A program made the translations under genes and the position numbers. DNA of 14,192 nt. Source: Serpula lacrymans var. lacrymans S7.9 (Eukaryota > Basidiomycota > Agaricomycetes > Boletales > Serpulaceae). The notes under the pieces were generated by a model, which was given only the letters and a program-made list of their open reading frames with translations, was not told where the DNA came from and searched no databases. Below are positions 1 to 8,253 of the stretch, in pieces (the first letter of the stretch is position 1; the number at the start of each line of letters is the position of its first letter). The stretch covers positions 1 through 14,192 of the forward strand of contig NW_006763319.1 in assembly GCF_000218685.1 (NCBI RefSeq). The letters are read 5' to 3'.

Positions 1-2
1 TC

Positions 3-893
3 CATTGTGATTGTTCAAACAAAACAATATCCCTATTGCAACGCCAATACACTGACACAGTCCTGGAGTGTACTGGAATGAAAAACTGCAAACCAGTATG
101 GACACCAATGGCCCATAGATCAAAACTGCTTGCAAATGCTCCAGGGGAAGATATTGTGCAACACAAGATGCATATTGAAGGGCGTCAAGTGTTATACCTC
201 TTAATTGTAGGCTCCCTCATGTATGTCATGCTCGGAACCCGCCCAAAAATTGCCTATGTTGTTGGAATACTAAGCAGACATAGCTCAGCTCCAAGGAGCC
301 ATCACTAGGAAGCTGCAAAATGTGTCCTCCGATATCTGAAAGCAACCAGGGACATGGAACTACAATATAATGGCACAGATGTCTCCATGGACATGGATTT
401 CTATGGATATTCGGATGCAGATTGGGCTGGAGACCCAGACACGTCTTGATCAACATCAGGTCTTGTTTTTATCACCATCCAAAGAGCAATCTCCTGGACA
501 AGCAAAAAACAAAGCATAGTAGCTTTATCCTCCACGGAGTCAGAGTACATTGGATTGAGCAATGCTGGACAACACCTTGCATGGCTTCGGACATTGTTTG
601 AAGAAATTGGACATGCTCAAAATGGACCTAAAACATTGCACTGTGACAATCAAGCAGCTATTATTCTTACACGAGATCCACAGTTCCGTGCTCGCACAAA
701 ACACATTCAACGGAAATATCATTTTATCCAAGATAACTTAGTATCAAAGGGAGAGGCAGTAATCAGATATGTTCCTACAGGAGATATGGTTGCCGACATT
801 CTCACTAAACCCCTCACTGATGAAAAACACTGGAAATTCTCTAAAGCTATGGGACTACGGTTGCACTCAAGTGGGAGTGACAAAACCGGATAA
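3..893 (+). pseudogene. Copia-type (Ty1/Copia) pol, 3' part: RT tail and RNase H, decayed
   Basis: This is the C-terminal part of a Copia polyprotein, entering from the left window edge with no start codon in view. In one frame it reads the end of the reverse transcriptase (QYTDTVLE, GMKNCKPV, GSLMYVMLGTRP, CVLRYLKAT) and then RNase H. All four RNase H acidic positions are present: YSDADWAG, SSTESEY, CDNQAAI and DMVADILTKPL. The frame is broken by TAG at 306-308, where the family has Trp, and by TGA at 447-449, where Arg is usual. Both are compatible with single C-to-T/G-to-A transitions, and no indel is needed to follow the frame. The stop is TAA at 891-893. Family assignment is secure from the motifs. 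The copy cannot be autonomous as it stands, and its 5' part lies outside the window. Confidence 0.9.
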
Positions 894-913
894 ACCCGGT
901 CTCTGCCGAAGCA

Positions 914-978
914 GCCATTGTTCCCCATGGAGCATAGCCACCACTCCATGGAGTCACCATTGTTCTCCTAGGAGTCAT
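914..978 (+). repeat. Three short degenerate repeats upstream of the Copia TATA box
   Basis: Three units of about 20 bp follow one another: ccattgttccccatggagca, then a variant with ccactccatggagtca, then ccattgttctcctaggagtca. Each carries a 6-bp palindrome (ccatgg, ccatgg, cctagg). They lie some 30-90 bp upstream of the TATA-like site at 1005, where U3 enhancer repeats often sit in LTRs. A regulatory role is only inferred. Confidence 0.5.
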
Positions 979-1041
979 TATACTATAGTGAGTAGCACCT
1001 CCGACTATAAGTAGTAGGGGGTTTAGTATAGAAATACCTCA

Positions 1042-1182
1042 GTCATTTCTATAGCCTCTTGGGCAGCAGCTGAGGTATGTTACATTACATTTATTAGAGA
1101 TCACCTTAAACTAACATCCATTGTAGTTTTCACATAGGTAAATAATAAAGTCGTTTCTATAGCCTCTTGGGCAGCGGCTGAG
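1042..1182 (+). repeat. 33-bp direct repeat pair inside the Copia LTR
   Basis: The 33-bp blocks 1042-1074 and 1150-1182 differ at two positions only and share the core tttctatagcctcttgggca. They are 108 bp apart. A second pair, agttttcacatag, occurs at 1125-1137 and 1181-1193, 56 bp apart. The first pair suggests a segmental duplication downstream of the predicted transcription start. Confidence 0.8.
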
Positions 1183-1212
1183 TTTTCACATAGTTTTATT
1201 ATCAATTACAGG

Positions 1213-1440
1213 CCATGGACCTATCCCTCATTCACCTCCAAAGACCAAGGTATTATACTGATATATTTTAGACCCTAGAACATGGTCATAAACTATGGAC
1301 CAATCCCCCATCAGTTTTAAGGACCAAGGTATTATCCTTAATTGGTTTTAGTCCCCACTATATAGACCTAAACTATGGACCAATACCCTAAACACCTCTA
1401 AGAACCAAGGTATTGAGGGCTCTTAGCCCCATCCTTTTGG
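1213..1440 (+). repeat. 80-bp tandem repeat, about 2.8 copies
   Basis: The motif c(c/t)atggacc(a/t)at recurs at 1213, 1293 and 1373, exactly 80 bp apart. A second block, gaccaaggtatta, recurs near 1243, 1322 and 1402. The units have diverged, and the third is cut short around 1430-1440. The array lies between the Copia LTR and the next gene fragment. It codes for nothing recognisable. It could be a subterminal repeat of a DNA transposon or an independent minisatellite. Confidence 0.8.
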
Positions 1441-1464
1441 TGAAGATGATCAAGCTAAGAGCCC
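1417..1464. repeat. 11-bp perfect inverted repeat (hairpin)
   Basis: gggctcttagc at 1417-1427 pairs perfectly with gctaagagccc at 1454-1464 across a 26-nt spacer. It straddles the end of the 80-bp repeat array and the first codons of the gene fragment that follows. No function is evident. Confidence 0.6.
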
Positions 1465-1466
1465 CC

Positions 1467-2233
1467 CCAAAGTGGCCGCCTGAAGTGGATTTTCTAGTGA
1501 TACCCAGAGGTGGAAAAGACCTAGGAGATCAGTATGTTCTTTTGAAAGCTATGGAATGAACACCACATATACTCTGTCCAAACCAAGTTGAAGTTGTAAA
1601 TAAGTATACACTGGAGGCATTCAACCACAAGTTTTTAGCTAATCACAAAGCTACTCGTTGGGCACACATCCAATTACCAAATGGCCAAGTTGCTCGTTCA
1701 TCTTGGAAAGAGGATAGAATGACAATTGTACGGGTTTCTCGCAATGTAAAGGTATACACCTGTTTAATCCTACTAGAAGATTTCACTCAACTTCTCATTA
1801 GTTTGACTCGGGTGATCATATAGAAGTGGGGGAAGTTCTATTCTATTTCCAGCTTAAGATCAATGGCATACAGAAAAGTGTTGCATTGGTGTCACTGTAC
1901 TCACCTCCAGACCAACAGTTACTCCACATGTCTTCAGGATCAGTCTGGTTGTCTGAGCCACAAGGCAATTGTCTTCTCAAAGTGATTGATGTGAAGACAA
2001 TATTGGGTGTTGTAGCAATGGTCCCTTACAGTGTAATGGGTCTGGGGCAGTCCCAAGGTCGCTTTTTGCTCGTGGAGAAAACGGGCTTGGATTTACATAT
2101 AAATACACATTTTTTTGCTATTGATACAGTGCTCTATCCTAAGTTCTCTTGCATTTATGGGATAGTGCCTCAGAATTTCCCCTCAACTCCAACATTGTCT
2201 TCAGTTTTGATAAGCCTTGCTCGGAACATTTGA
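1467..2233 (+). pseudogene. Fragment of a transposon-encoded protein (CACTA/Plavaka-like C-terminal region, tentative), one intron, broken
   Basis: A reading frame from 1467 gives PKWPPEVDFLVIPRGGKD, then meets TGA at 1557-1559, and continues with FNHKFLANHKATRWAHIQL, PNGQVARSSWKE and SRNVK up to 1751. A 50-nt intron with GT-AG ends (1752-1801) restores the frame to EVGEVLFYFQLKINGIQK, VALVSLYSPPDQQLL and FLLVEKTGLDL. The RWAHIxLPNGQxARSxWKE ... VEKxGLD pattern matches, from memory, C-terminal segments of transposon-linked proteins common in basidiomycete genomes. I cannot confirm the family. Homology-like sequence fades near 2100, and the open frame runs on to TGA at 2231-2233. The upstream catalytic part is absent, so this is a non-functional remnant. 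Confidence 0.55.
1752..1801 (+). other. Predicted spliceosomal intron, 50 nt
   Basis: The donor is gtatac after AAG, and the acceptor is cattag before TTT. A plausible branch site (tcactcaac) lies shortly upstream of the acceptor. The intron is in phase 0, and removing it joins two frames that continue the same protein (SRNVK to FDSGDHIEVGEV). The size is typical of basidiomycete introns. Confidence 0.6.
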
Positions 2234-2384
2234 ATTGATGGATATGTTGTCCTACTATTGACACTATTGTCTGCTGCCCTCGGAGTGCAACATTTCAGAA
2301 GTTCACATGGCTGACATCAACCTGTGTGTTGATTTTATTGCCATCTGATGGATTCTCTGTTCAATTGAGAACTTCTGGGAAGTG

Positions 2385-2389
2385 TCTAG
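2385..2389. repeat. Target-site duplication (tctag), left copy
   Basis: tctag directly abuts the first base of the left LTR and is repeated at 8644-8648 after the right LTR. A 5-bp duplication is standard for Ty3/Gypsy integrases. Confidence 0.95.
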
Positions 2390-2779
2390 TGTAACAACCA
2401 AGAGTTAGTTACTCTGGCGCACACAGGAACACACTATAAAGGTAGTGGAAGATGGGGAGTGGGTACCCCTTGGGCTGCAGTGAGTTAGTTGGTATACAAC
2501 AGGAGGACTCGCTGAGGAGTCTCCTGGATCTATTGGGGTTTATATACTACTACAGGTTGTTTGTACTTGTGTACTATACAGTTGATGAAGGCAGTGGCTG
2601 ATGATGTCATAGGGCCTAGCCCGTATGGCCAGCTCCACTGCGTGAGAGAGTTAAGTCTAAAAGTAAAAGAAAGGCAACGCGGCGTGAGAAAGGGAAATGC
2701 CGCGTGGCAATTTAAAGTATAAAGTTAAAACGGAGAATAAAAAGGAAAGGAGATGTCCGGAAATTGTGTTATCGTAACA
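2390..2779 (-). repeat. 3' LTR of the chromovirus (390 bp)
   Basis: The LTR begins TGTAACAACC and ends ATCGTAACA in plus-strand reading, giving TGT...ACA termini. It matches the right LTR at a constant offset of 5864, and I found no mismatch by eye. It carries the same TATA box (2539-2546) and predicted start region as its partner. Confidence 0.97.
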
Positions 2780-2790
2780 CTACCCCCCTT
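2780..2790 (-). promoter_or_regulatory. Polypurine tract for plus-strand cDNA priming
   Basis: On the minus strand, aaggggggtag lies directly between the pol stop codon (TAG, 2793-2791) and the 3' LTR. An uninterrupted purine run next to the LTR is where RNase H leaves the plus-strand primer, although here the last three bases are tag. There is no 3' untranslated spacer between pol and this tract. Confidence 0.85.
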
Positions 2791-5700
2791 CTAAGGCTCG
2801 ACTTCCAGGCGAGACCAAATTTCGGAGGTAGTGGTAAAATTTTCGGGCATAGGTTGAAAGAGGGATTTAAAAAGGTTTGAATCCATGCCTCTAAGCTTCC
2901 TGGGAGCTGAGGGATTCCTAGAATAAAATTCGCGAACAGCGTCGCGGGAGTTTTCCAGATGGGATTTTGGTTCCCACGTTCTGTCCTCGTCTCCATAGCC
3001 CTTCCATAGGACCAGGAACTCTAATTTTCCACGCTTCAAGCGTGCATCTACCACCCGTTCGACTTTGAACTCTTCTTCACCTTCCTGGGTGACTACCACC
3101 GGACCGGGCCGGTCTACGCGCTGTCCCGGCAGCGGTCCTTTGTAGGGTTTCACATGGCTAATGTTAACCGTGGGTACCACCCTCATTCGTTTTGGGAGTT
3201 CCAGCTCCACCGCATTAGGTTTGACTTCCTTAATCCGGTAAGGGCCAATCCACTTTTCGGTCAGTTTTCTAGACTGCCGGTCTTTTAATTTTAAGTGGTC
3301 GGTATCTAACCAGACCAGGTCGCCGACCTTGTAGTCAGGGGCCTTAGAGCGTCTATGCTCTGCCCTGTCTTTCATCTGCTCTGCAGTTCTAAATAGCGCC
3401 TTGCGCGTTTCGTCCAAGACTGACTTCATGTCTTTTGCCATGTTCTCAGCAGCCTCGTTTTTGCTCTTGCCAGGTTCTACACCCATTCTGGGGAGGTACG
3501 ATCTAGTAACCTCGAATGGTGCTTTGCCTGTAGCCGACGACTGTTTAATATTATATGAGAACTGGGCTATCTTTAGCCACTTGGCCCAATCTGTCTGCCT
3601 GTCATTAATAAATATACGGAGATACTGTTTTAACTCCTGGTTAAGTCTCTCCGTTTGTCCGTCGGTTTGCGGATGGAACGCCGTGGATAATTTAGGTTTG
3701 ATGCCCAGCATCCGACATAATTCTTTCGTAAATTCGCTAGCGAATTGCGGTCCCCTATCGGAGATTACCGTTTCTGGTAACCCATGGATTGACCATACGA
3801 AATCTTTAAATAGGTCTGCCGTACCGGCGGCGGTGATGGTTTTGTTGGTGGGTATGAATACCACCTCTTTGGAGAAGCGGTCTACTACCACCATTACTGA
3901 ATCGTACCCGTTCGACTCGGGCAGATCCGTCGTGAAGTCCACCGATATATCCTGCCAGGGGCCAGCTGGTATCGGGTTCAGCATGAGTTTAACGGCCGGC
4001 GGTTGATGGGAGTTCTTGGCCATGGCGCATCTCAGACAGGATTTTACATATTCCTGTATGTCTTTGACCATGCCAGGCCACATGTAATTTCTGGAGATCA
4101 ACTCCATTGTTCGTTGCCATCCAGGGTGCCCAGCCACTGGAGTGTCATGATGTCTATCTATTGCCTTGATCCTTGCGGACTCAGGCACATAGATTTTGTT
4201 TTTGAAATGAAAGAGCCCGTCTTTCCATAAATAGTTTTCATTGCGGTCAAGGCGCGCCTTTTCCTCTGGGGAGATGTCTTTCCTGAAGACTTCTAGGAGA
4301 GCAGAATCTTGCCCGATTCTAACATTGGCAACCCTTGATTGATCTATCAGGGTGACACCTTTGTTGTCATCTTCAATGCCGTTGGCATGATCCTCTCTTC
4401 TAGATAAAGCATCTGCTTTCCCCATTGAGCTTCCTGGCTTATGAATCAATTTATAATTGAACCTTGACAAGTACACCGCGTAGCGGGCTTGTCTTCGGTT
4501 CAGGTCTCGGGCCGTCATGAAGTACTCTAGGTTCTTATGATCGGTCCAAATTTTGAATTGGTGCCTAGCACCTTCTAAGTAGTGCCGCCAGTGCTCTAAA
4601 GCTCTAATGATGGCCAGCATCTCCTTGTCGTATATTTGATAGTTGCGCTCTGTAGGCGACAAACTATGCGATAAATAGGCACAAGGCCTCCAAAGATCAT
4701 CAGGACATCTAATGGATAGAACAGCCCCAGTGGCGAAGTCAGAAGAGTCGGTTTCTAGCCGGAACTCTTTGTCTAATTCAGGGAATGCCAGTATGGGCGC
4801 TGTTGTAAATGCCTGTTTAAGCTTATCAAAAGCTTCCTGTTCTTTGGCGCTCCACTGCCAAACAAGGTCCTTTTTGGTGAGATCGTTCAACGGTCTCGTG
4901 ATTTTTGCAAAGTTTTCAATAAACCTTCGGTAGAAATTGCCTAAGCCTAGGAAGGCCCTAACTCCTTTGACGCGAGTAGGTTCTGGCCATTCCAAAATAG
5001 CTTGAACTTTCTCAGGGTTCATCCTGATTCCGTTCTGGCCTATGATCATACCGAGGAAGTCTACTTCCTTCACTTTAAAATTACATTTTTTGGGTTTGAC
5101 GAATAAGTCCCGTTCCTGTAAGAGTCGAAGGACTTCTTGCACAATCCTGTCATGCTCAGCCTCATCGTCCGACTTTGTAAATATTAATAGATCGTCAATG
5201 TAAATGACGACACAGTTCTCCATATCCGCAAAGATCTCGTTCATCATGCTCTGGAAGGTTGCCGGTGAATTGGTCAACCCAAAGAACATAACAAGGGGTT
5301 CAAAAGATCCTCGGTGGCACGTGAACGCGGCCTTCCAAGCATCTTCCTCTTTGATCCGTACATTGTTGTACCCCCATCTGAGATCCATCTTTGTCAGGAT
5401 TTTGGCACCAGCCAATTTGTCCACTAGCTGACTAATTAAAGGCAGCGGATACGCATTTTTAACCGTGTGCTCATTCACGTAACGATAGTCCATAATCATT
5501 CGCTTTTTACCATCCTTTTTAGGAATGAAGAACACCGGGGACGTCATAGGGCTTTTGGAAGGTCTGATGTAACCCTTCCTAAGTTGTTCGTCTATGAAAT
5601 TAGATACCTCGTCTCTTTTGGGAGCAGAGAGCGGTATCATGTGTCCCTTCCTTGGTTTGAAGGTGTCTTTCAAATCTATAGCATGGTCCCAAGGCTTAGC

Positions 5701-6678
5701 CTCTGGGAAGCGCTCTGATTTGTGTTTTGAAAAGACTTTCCAGAAGTCGTGGTACTCGGGAGGTACCAGCCTCTTAATCTCTTCCTCAGGTTTTACCTCA
5801 TCATCCTCATCGTCGATCTTTTCTAAAGATCTGAGCTCGTAAACGTGACTAGCGTTTAACTTTTCGAGACGCTCATTGTGACGGACATGATTCGGTTTAC
5901 CCAAGTTTACACATTCCTGGGGACAATGTGACAATGTGACAACCCCTGTCTGCCAGTCGATCTCAGGATTGTGTTTAAATAGCCAGGTCCAGCCTAAGAT
6001 TAAATTAATCTTCCCTAGTTGGGTAGCTTCAGCAGTGACTCGTTCTCTGTGTCCTTGGTATTCGACCACAAAAGAACATTTGTGTGTGATACAGCCACCT
6101 GCGTTAAGCGTACCGTCAACGTTATAGACGGGAATAGATGTTTCTAATTTTATAAGGGGGAGTCCATTTTGCTCCGCCCAGACCTGATCTATGAAGATCC
6201 CGTTAGCGCCTGAATCAAGCAGTGCGCTCGTTGAGTGTACTTTGCCCCTGGCAAGGTTTTCCACGCCAACATCTAAACGGATCTCTTTTTGGAATAAATA
6301 CGTGCGCATCAACACACGCCTTGGGATTTCGGGAAAGGGTGGCTCCGAAGAAGAAGAAGAAGGAGAAGAAGTTTTGAACGACACATGTTTTTCTATTTTT
6401 GTTTTACCAGAATCAAGCACCCTAGTGTTTGTCTCGCCGGGGCCACGCTCCAAGGGAGGCGCTGGTGCAGCGGTAGTATCATAAATATTACAGTTACATT
6501 TCTTTATACAAGTACATACTTCTGATAACAAATTTAAAAACTTATTTACAAATTGGGGAGCCATCCCCGTCATTCCGTTATTGCTCGTGCAACACCCCGG
6601 AGCAGGGGCCACTTTGCTGTGGTTTACTTCATTTTTAACAGGAGCTAAGGCACCCAAGTGACCTAAGCCCCGAATTCT
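2791..6678 (-). CDS. pol: Pol polyprotein: protease, RT, RNase H, integrase, chromodomain
   Basis: About 1295 residues follow the predicted -1 frameshift, and no stop interrupts them. Numbering from the Leu codon at 6657, the order is: aspartic protease (LLDSGANGIFID, ~147-156); RT (MDLRWGYNNV ~424, FGLTNSPATFQ ~459, YIDDLLIF ~486); RNase H (ETDSSD, YDKEML, TDHKNL, ADALSRR); integrase HHCC finger (HHDTPVAGH ~836, CLRC ~874); integrase core D908, D967, E1003 with DD35E spacing; GPY/F motif (KWIGPYRI ~1135); chromodomain (FKVERVVDA, VLWKGYGDEDRTWEP, ~1197-1245). All catalytic residues are present. The chromodomain is expected to steer integration to particular chromatin, as in other chromoviruses. 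No Met codon marks a proper start. The frame is open upstream to 6711 and overlaps gag by 49 nt, so expression as a Gag-Pol fusion of about 1646 residues is the best model. A 40-residue tail follows the chromodomain. Confidence 0.97.
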   Translation of the reverse strand, partial: RIRGLGHLGALAPVKNEVNHSKVAPAPGCCTSNNGMTGMAPQFVNKFLNLLSEVCTCIKKCNCNIYDTTAAPAPPLERGPGETNTRVLDSGKTKIEKHVSFKTSSPSSSSSEPPFPEIPRRVLMRTYLFQKEIRLDVGVENLARGKVHSTSALLDSGANGIFIDQVWAEQNGLPLIKLETSIPVYNVDGTLNAGGCITHKCSFVVEYQGHRERVTAEATQLGKINLILGWTWLFKHNPEIDWQTGVVTLSHCPQECVNLGKPNHVRHNERLEKLNASHVYELRSLEKIDDEDDEVKPEEEIKRLVPPEYHDFWKVFSKHKSERFPEAKPWDHAIDLKDTFKPRKGHMIPLSAPKRDEVSNFIDEQLRKGYIRPSKSPMTSPVFFIPKKDGKKRMIMDYRYVNEHTVKNAYPLPLISQLVDKLAGAKILTKMDLRWGYNNVRIKEEDAWKAAFTCHRGSFEPLVMFFGLTNSPATFQSMMNEIFADMENCVVIYIDDLLIFTKSDDEAEHDRIVQEVLRLLQERDLFVKPKKCNFKVKEVDFLGMIIGQNGIRMNPEKVQAILEWPEPTRVKGVRAFLGLGNFYRRFIENFAKITRPLNDLTKKDLVWQWSAKEQEAFDKLKQAFTTAPILAFPELDKEFRLETDSSDFATGAVLSIRCPDDLWRPCAYLSHSLSPTERNYQIYDKEMLAIIRALEHWRHYLEGARHQFKIWTDHKNLEYFMTARDLNRRQARYAVYLSRFNYKLIHKPGSSMGKADALSRREDHANGIEDDNKGVTLIDQSRVANVRIGQDSALLEVFRKDISPEEKARLDRNENYLWKDGLFHFKNKIYVPESARIKAIDRHHDTPVAGHPGWQRTMELISRNYMWPGMVKDIQEYVKSCLRCAMAKNSHQPPAVKLMLNPIPAGPWQDISVDFTTDLPESNGYDSVMVVVDRFSKEVVFIPTNKTITAAGTADLFKDFVWSIHGLPETVISDRGPQFASEFTKELCRMLGIKPKLSTAFHPQTDGQTERLNQELKQYLRIFINDRQTDWAKWLKIAQFSYNIKQSSATGKAPFEVTRSYLPRMGVEPGKSKNEAAENMAKDMKSVLDETRKALFRTAEQMKDRAEHRRSKAPDYKVGDLVWLDTDHLKLKDRQSRKLTEKWIGPYRIKEVKPNAVELELPKRMRVVPTVNISHVKPYKGPLPGQRVDRPGPVVVTQEGEEEFKVERVVDARLKRGKLEFLVLWKGYGDEDRTWEPKSHLENSRDAVREFYSRNPSAPRKLRGMDSNLFKSLFQPMPENFTTTSEIWSRLEVEP

Positions 6679-6684
6679 TTTCCC
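6641..6684 (-). promoter_or_regulatory. Predicted -1 programmed ribosomal frameshift signal (gag to pol)
   Basis: The heptamer G_GGA_AAA (6684-6678) sits in the gag reading phase as X_XXY_YYZ. A 6-nt spacer (gaattc, 6677-6672) follows. Next is a stem-loop: the 5' arm 6671-6658 pairs with the 3' arm 6653-6641 around a ttgg loop, with 12 pairs (one G-U), one T-T mismatch and one bulged base. Slippage by -1 enters exactly the pol frame, with AGA as the next codon. The gag stop (6665-6663) lies inside the stem. All three parts are seen in the sequence. Their function is inferred from known retroviral and yeast-virus signals. Confidence 0.85.
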
Positions 6685-7730
6685 TGAGCCTTCATTTCGT
6701 TGACCTGTTGGTCATAGAAGAAGGCCCGGATTTCGTCGTAAGAACGACCGGCCAAAGAGTGGAGCCGATCGTCCGGCTGTTCGGTTTCTAGTTGGCGCGC
6801 TTGGCGCCCTTGATTATTTTTTTGTTGGGCAGCCTGTGCCCCGTTTCTACAGTCTCGGGACATGTGTCCCTCTTGGCCGCAGTTGTAACAGCTGCCCTTG
6901 AATCTGCGCATTTGTCCGCCTTGGACCGCGCCGATATCCATAGGAGCACCCTGCCCTGGCTGCAGCCCAAACGGCTTGAACCCGCGAGAGTGATTTTGAT
7001 ATTGGTTTGATGACCCAGGGCGCCTCTGGGGTGTTGTGGTTTGTTTGGTGGACCCGCCACCTTGGTGCATAGCGTAGAGCTCCATGGCCCTACCGACTCG
7101 TCTGACTTCCTCGGCTGCCAGAGCCAGGTCGTCACTTCTCGTATCCTGCAGGTAGATCTGCTCTGCAATGCGAGGGTTCACATTGCGTTCCAGCAGTTCC
7201 ACTGCGTGTTCGTTACCTAACCCTCCTTGGATGGAGAGGGCCAGGAACCGGGTGATGTAATTGTCCGTCCTCAGGTTTCCCTGTTTGAACGAACGGATTT
7301 GCTGCCGAGCCCAGTCACGCTCAGCTTGCGGTTTGAAGTATTTTTCAATCTCCTTCTTGAGATCATCCCAGGTAGGCCACACACCCGCGGTGTAGCATTC
7401 CTGGAGTCTTACTTGGGCGTATCGACCCGCCACAGGTCCTTTTAGTCGAGATAGCACCGCAGTGGATACCTCAAAGTCGTCGGCAAATGCTTCCCAGTTT
7501 GCCTTGACCCAAATCTGGAGTTTGATCCACCATTCGGCGAATCGCGCTCGGTCTCCTTCGAAGGCGCCGGGGTCAGCGACGACTTCGACTTTCTTGTTGA
7601 ATTTCTTTTCTACCGAGGGGGTTGCTACAGGGGGGTTGGCCTGTATCTCGGCGAGTTGCGAGGTTAACTCAGCTATCTGCACACGCATTGCATGCAGTAG
7701 CTGATTCATATCTTGGGGTTGCGACGACAT
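6663..7730 (-). CDS. gag: Gag capsid/nucleocapsid protein
   Basis: Gag is 355 residues long, starting at ATG (7730-7728) with G at -3. An N-terminal helix-prone stretch (LLHAMRVQIAELTSQLAEIQ, ~11-30) could oligomerise. The capsid-type retrotransposon gag domain spans roughly residues 50-225 (GAFEGDRARFAEWW, YFKPQAERDWARQQIRSFKQ, YITRFLAL). A conserved PMDIGAVQ stretch then precedes one CCHC zinc knuckle at 281-294 (C281, C284, H289, C294), which should bind the RNA genome. The protein ends MKAQGKEFGA-stop. A fraction of ribosomes is predicted to slip at GGA-AAA just before that end and make Gag-Pol, leaving free Gag as the major product for particle assembly. Confidence 0.97.
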   Translation of the reverse strand: MSSQPQDMNQLLHAMRVQIAELTSQLAEIQANPPVATPSVEKKFNKKVEVVADPGAFEGDRARFAEWWIKLQIWVKANWEAFADDFEVSTAVLSRLKGPVAGRYAQVRLQECYTAGVWPTWDDLKKEIEKYFKPQAERDWARQQIRSFKQGNLRTDNYITRFLALSIQGGLGNEHAVELLERNVNPRIAEQIYLQDTRSDDLALAAEEVRRVGRAMELYAMHQGGGSTKQTTTPQRRPGSSNQYQNHSRGFKPFGLQPGQGAPMDIGAVQGGQMRRFKGSCYNCGQEGHMSRDCRNGAQAAQQKNNQGRQARQLETEQPDDRLHSLAGRSYDEIRAFFYDQQVNEMKAQGKEFGA

Positions 7731-8241
7731 GTCGACTTGTTCTCTTTGGGTAACGTAAAAATAGGTAACTGGGGGTCCCCGCTTGCTATCTGCGGATCAA
7801 CCTCTTCCCAGCTGAGTATCGGATCTCAATCTCCGACTACCCACACTATAGTATTTGAAAAGGTATATAAAATGTATTTGTAATAAACCCTGGTCCGAAC
7901 GGTTGTCAGGGGGTGGTCCGCTTGTTAAGCTGTCAACCCTTCTCCAGACTGGCGGAGGCAAGTGCCCGGCCCGGTCAGAGGTATTCAAAAGTGAAGGTTT
8001 GTATTTTAAATCTAATCAACAGTGGTTCCACACCGACTGCTGAGCTAAGGTACTCCCCTTAACGCTGGGGGCCGCGTATCACAGGTTTTGGGTCTTTCTC
8101 CCAAAGCACTACAAGGCCGTCGCTAGGAGCGCACCTATCTGCTATATGGGATATTCCTAACCGCTAACCAATCTCCTTAACCCTGGAGTCCGGGTGCCCA
8201 AATGATGGGACTTCTGCACACACGTGCGAGAGAGTAGAAAG
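7731..8241 (-). other. Element leader between primer site and gag
   Basis: This is 511 nt of non-coding sequence, read on the minus strand. Only short frames occur and none resembles a known protein. In such elements this stretch carries the packaging signal, but I can name no specific motif. Confidence 0.6.
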
Positions 8242-8251
8242 AGCGAGTCCT
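8242..8251 (-). promoter_or_regulatory. Primer-binding site, probably self-primed
   Basis: Two bases after the 5' LTR, the minus strand reads AGGACTCGCT. It does not start with the TGG that a tRNA CCA end would need. Its exact complement, AGCGAGTCCT, lies in the LTR minus strand at 8377-8368 (and 2513-2504), where the TATA box predicts the RNA 5' end. The two-base gap (8252-8253) would supply the extra bases that integrase trims from the cDNA. Confidence 0.75.
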
Positions 8252-8253
8252 AA

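Larger units (their letters stand above)
878..1204 (+). repeat. Probable 3' LTR of the Copia element
   Basis: A purine run (aagtgggag, 869-877) directly precedes a TG at 878, the usual polypurine tract/LTR junction in Copia elements. A TATA-like stretch lies at 1005-1010 (ctataagtag). The right edge is uncertain: attatca ending at 1204 would give TGA...TCA ends and a 327-bp LTR, but 1210 (attaca) is also possible. The pol stop codon would lie 13 nt inside the LTR. The other LTR is outside the window, so the boundaries cannot be checked by pairing. Confidence 0.5.

Noticed and set aside
2791..6657. TTG at 6657 as the true start of pol
   Set aside because: The pol frame is open upstream to 6711, and the frameshift signal enters it at 6678. 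TTG starts are not expected in fungal nuclear genes.
3401..7704. Plus-strand open frames of 70-200 codons across the chromovirus
   Set aside because: They are antisense shadows of gag and pol, with no motifs of their own.
7797..8043. Short frames in the chromovirus leader as an extra gene
   Set aside because: They are about 62 codons, overlap on opposite strands and have no recognisable domain; a leader is expected here.
8230..8253. A tRNA-type primer-binding site
   Set aside because: The sequence after the LTR is TTAGGACTCGC with no TGG at or near the junction, so pairing with a tRNA CCA end is not supported. A tRNA-fragment primer cannot be fully excluded.
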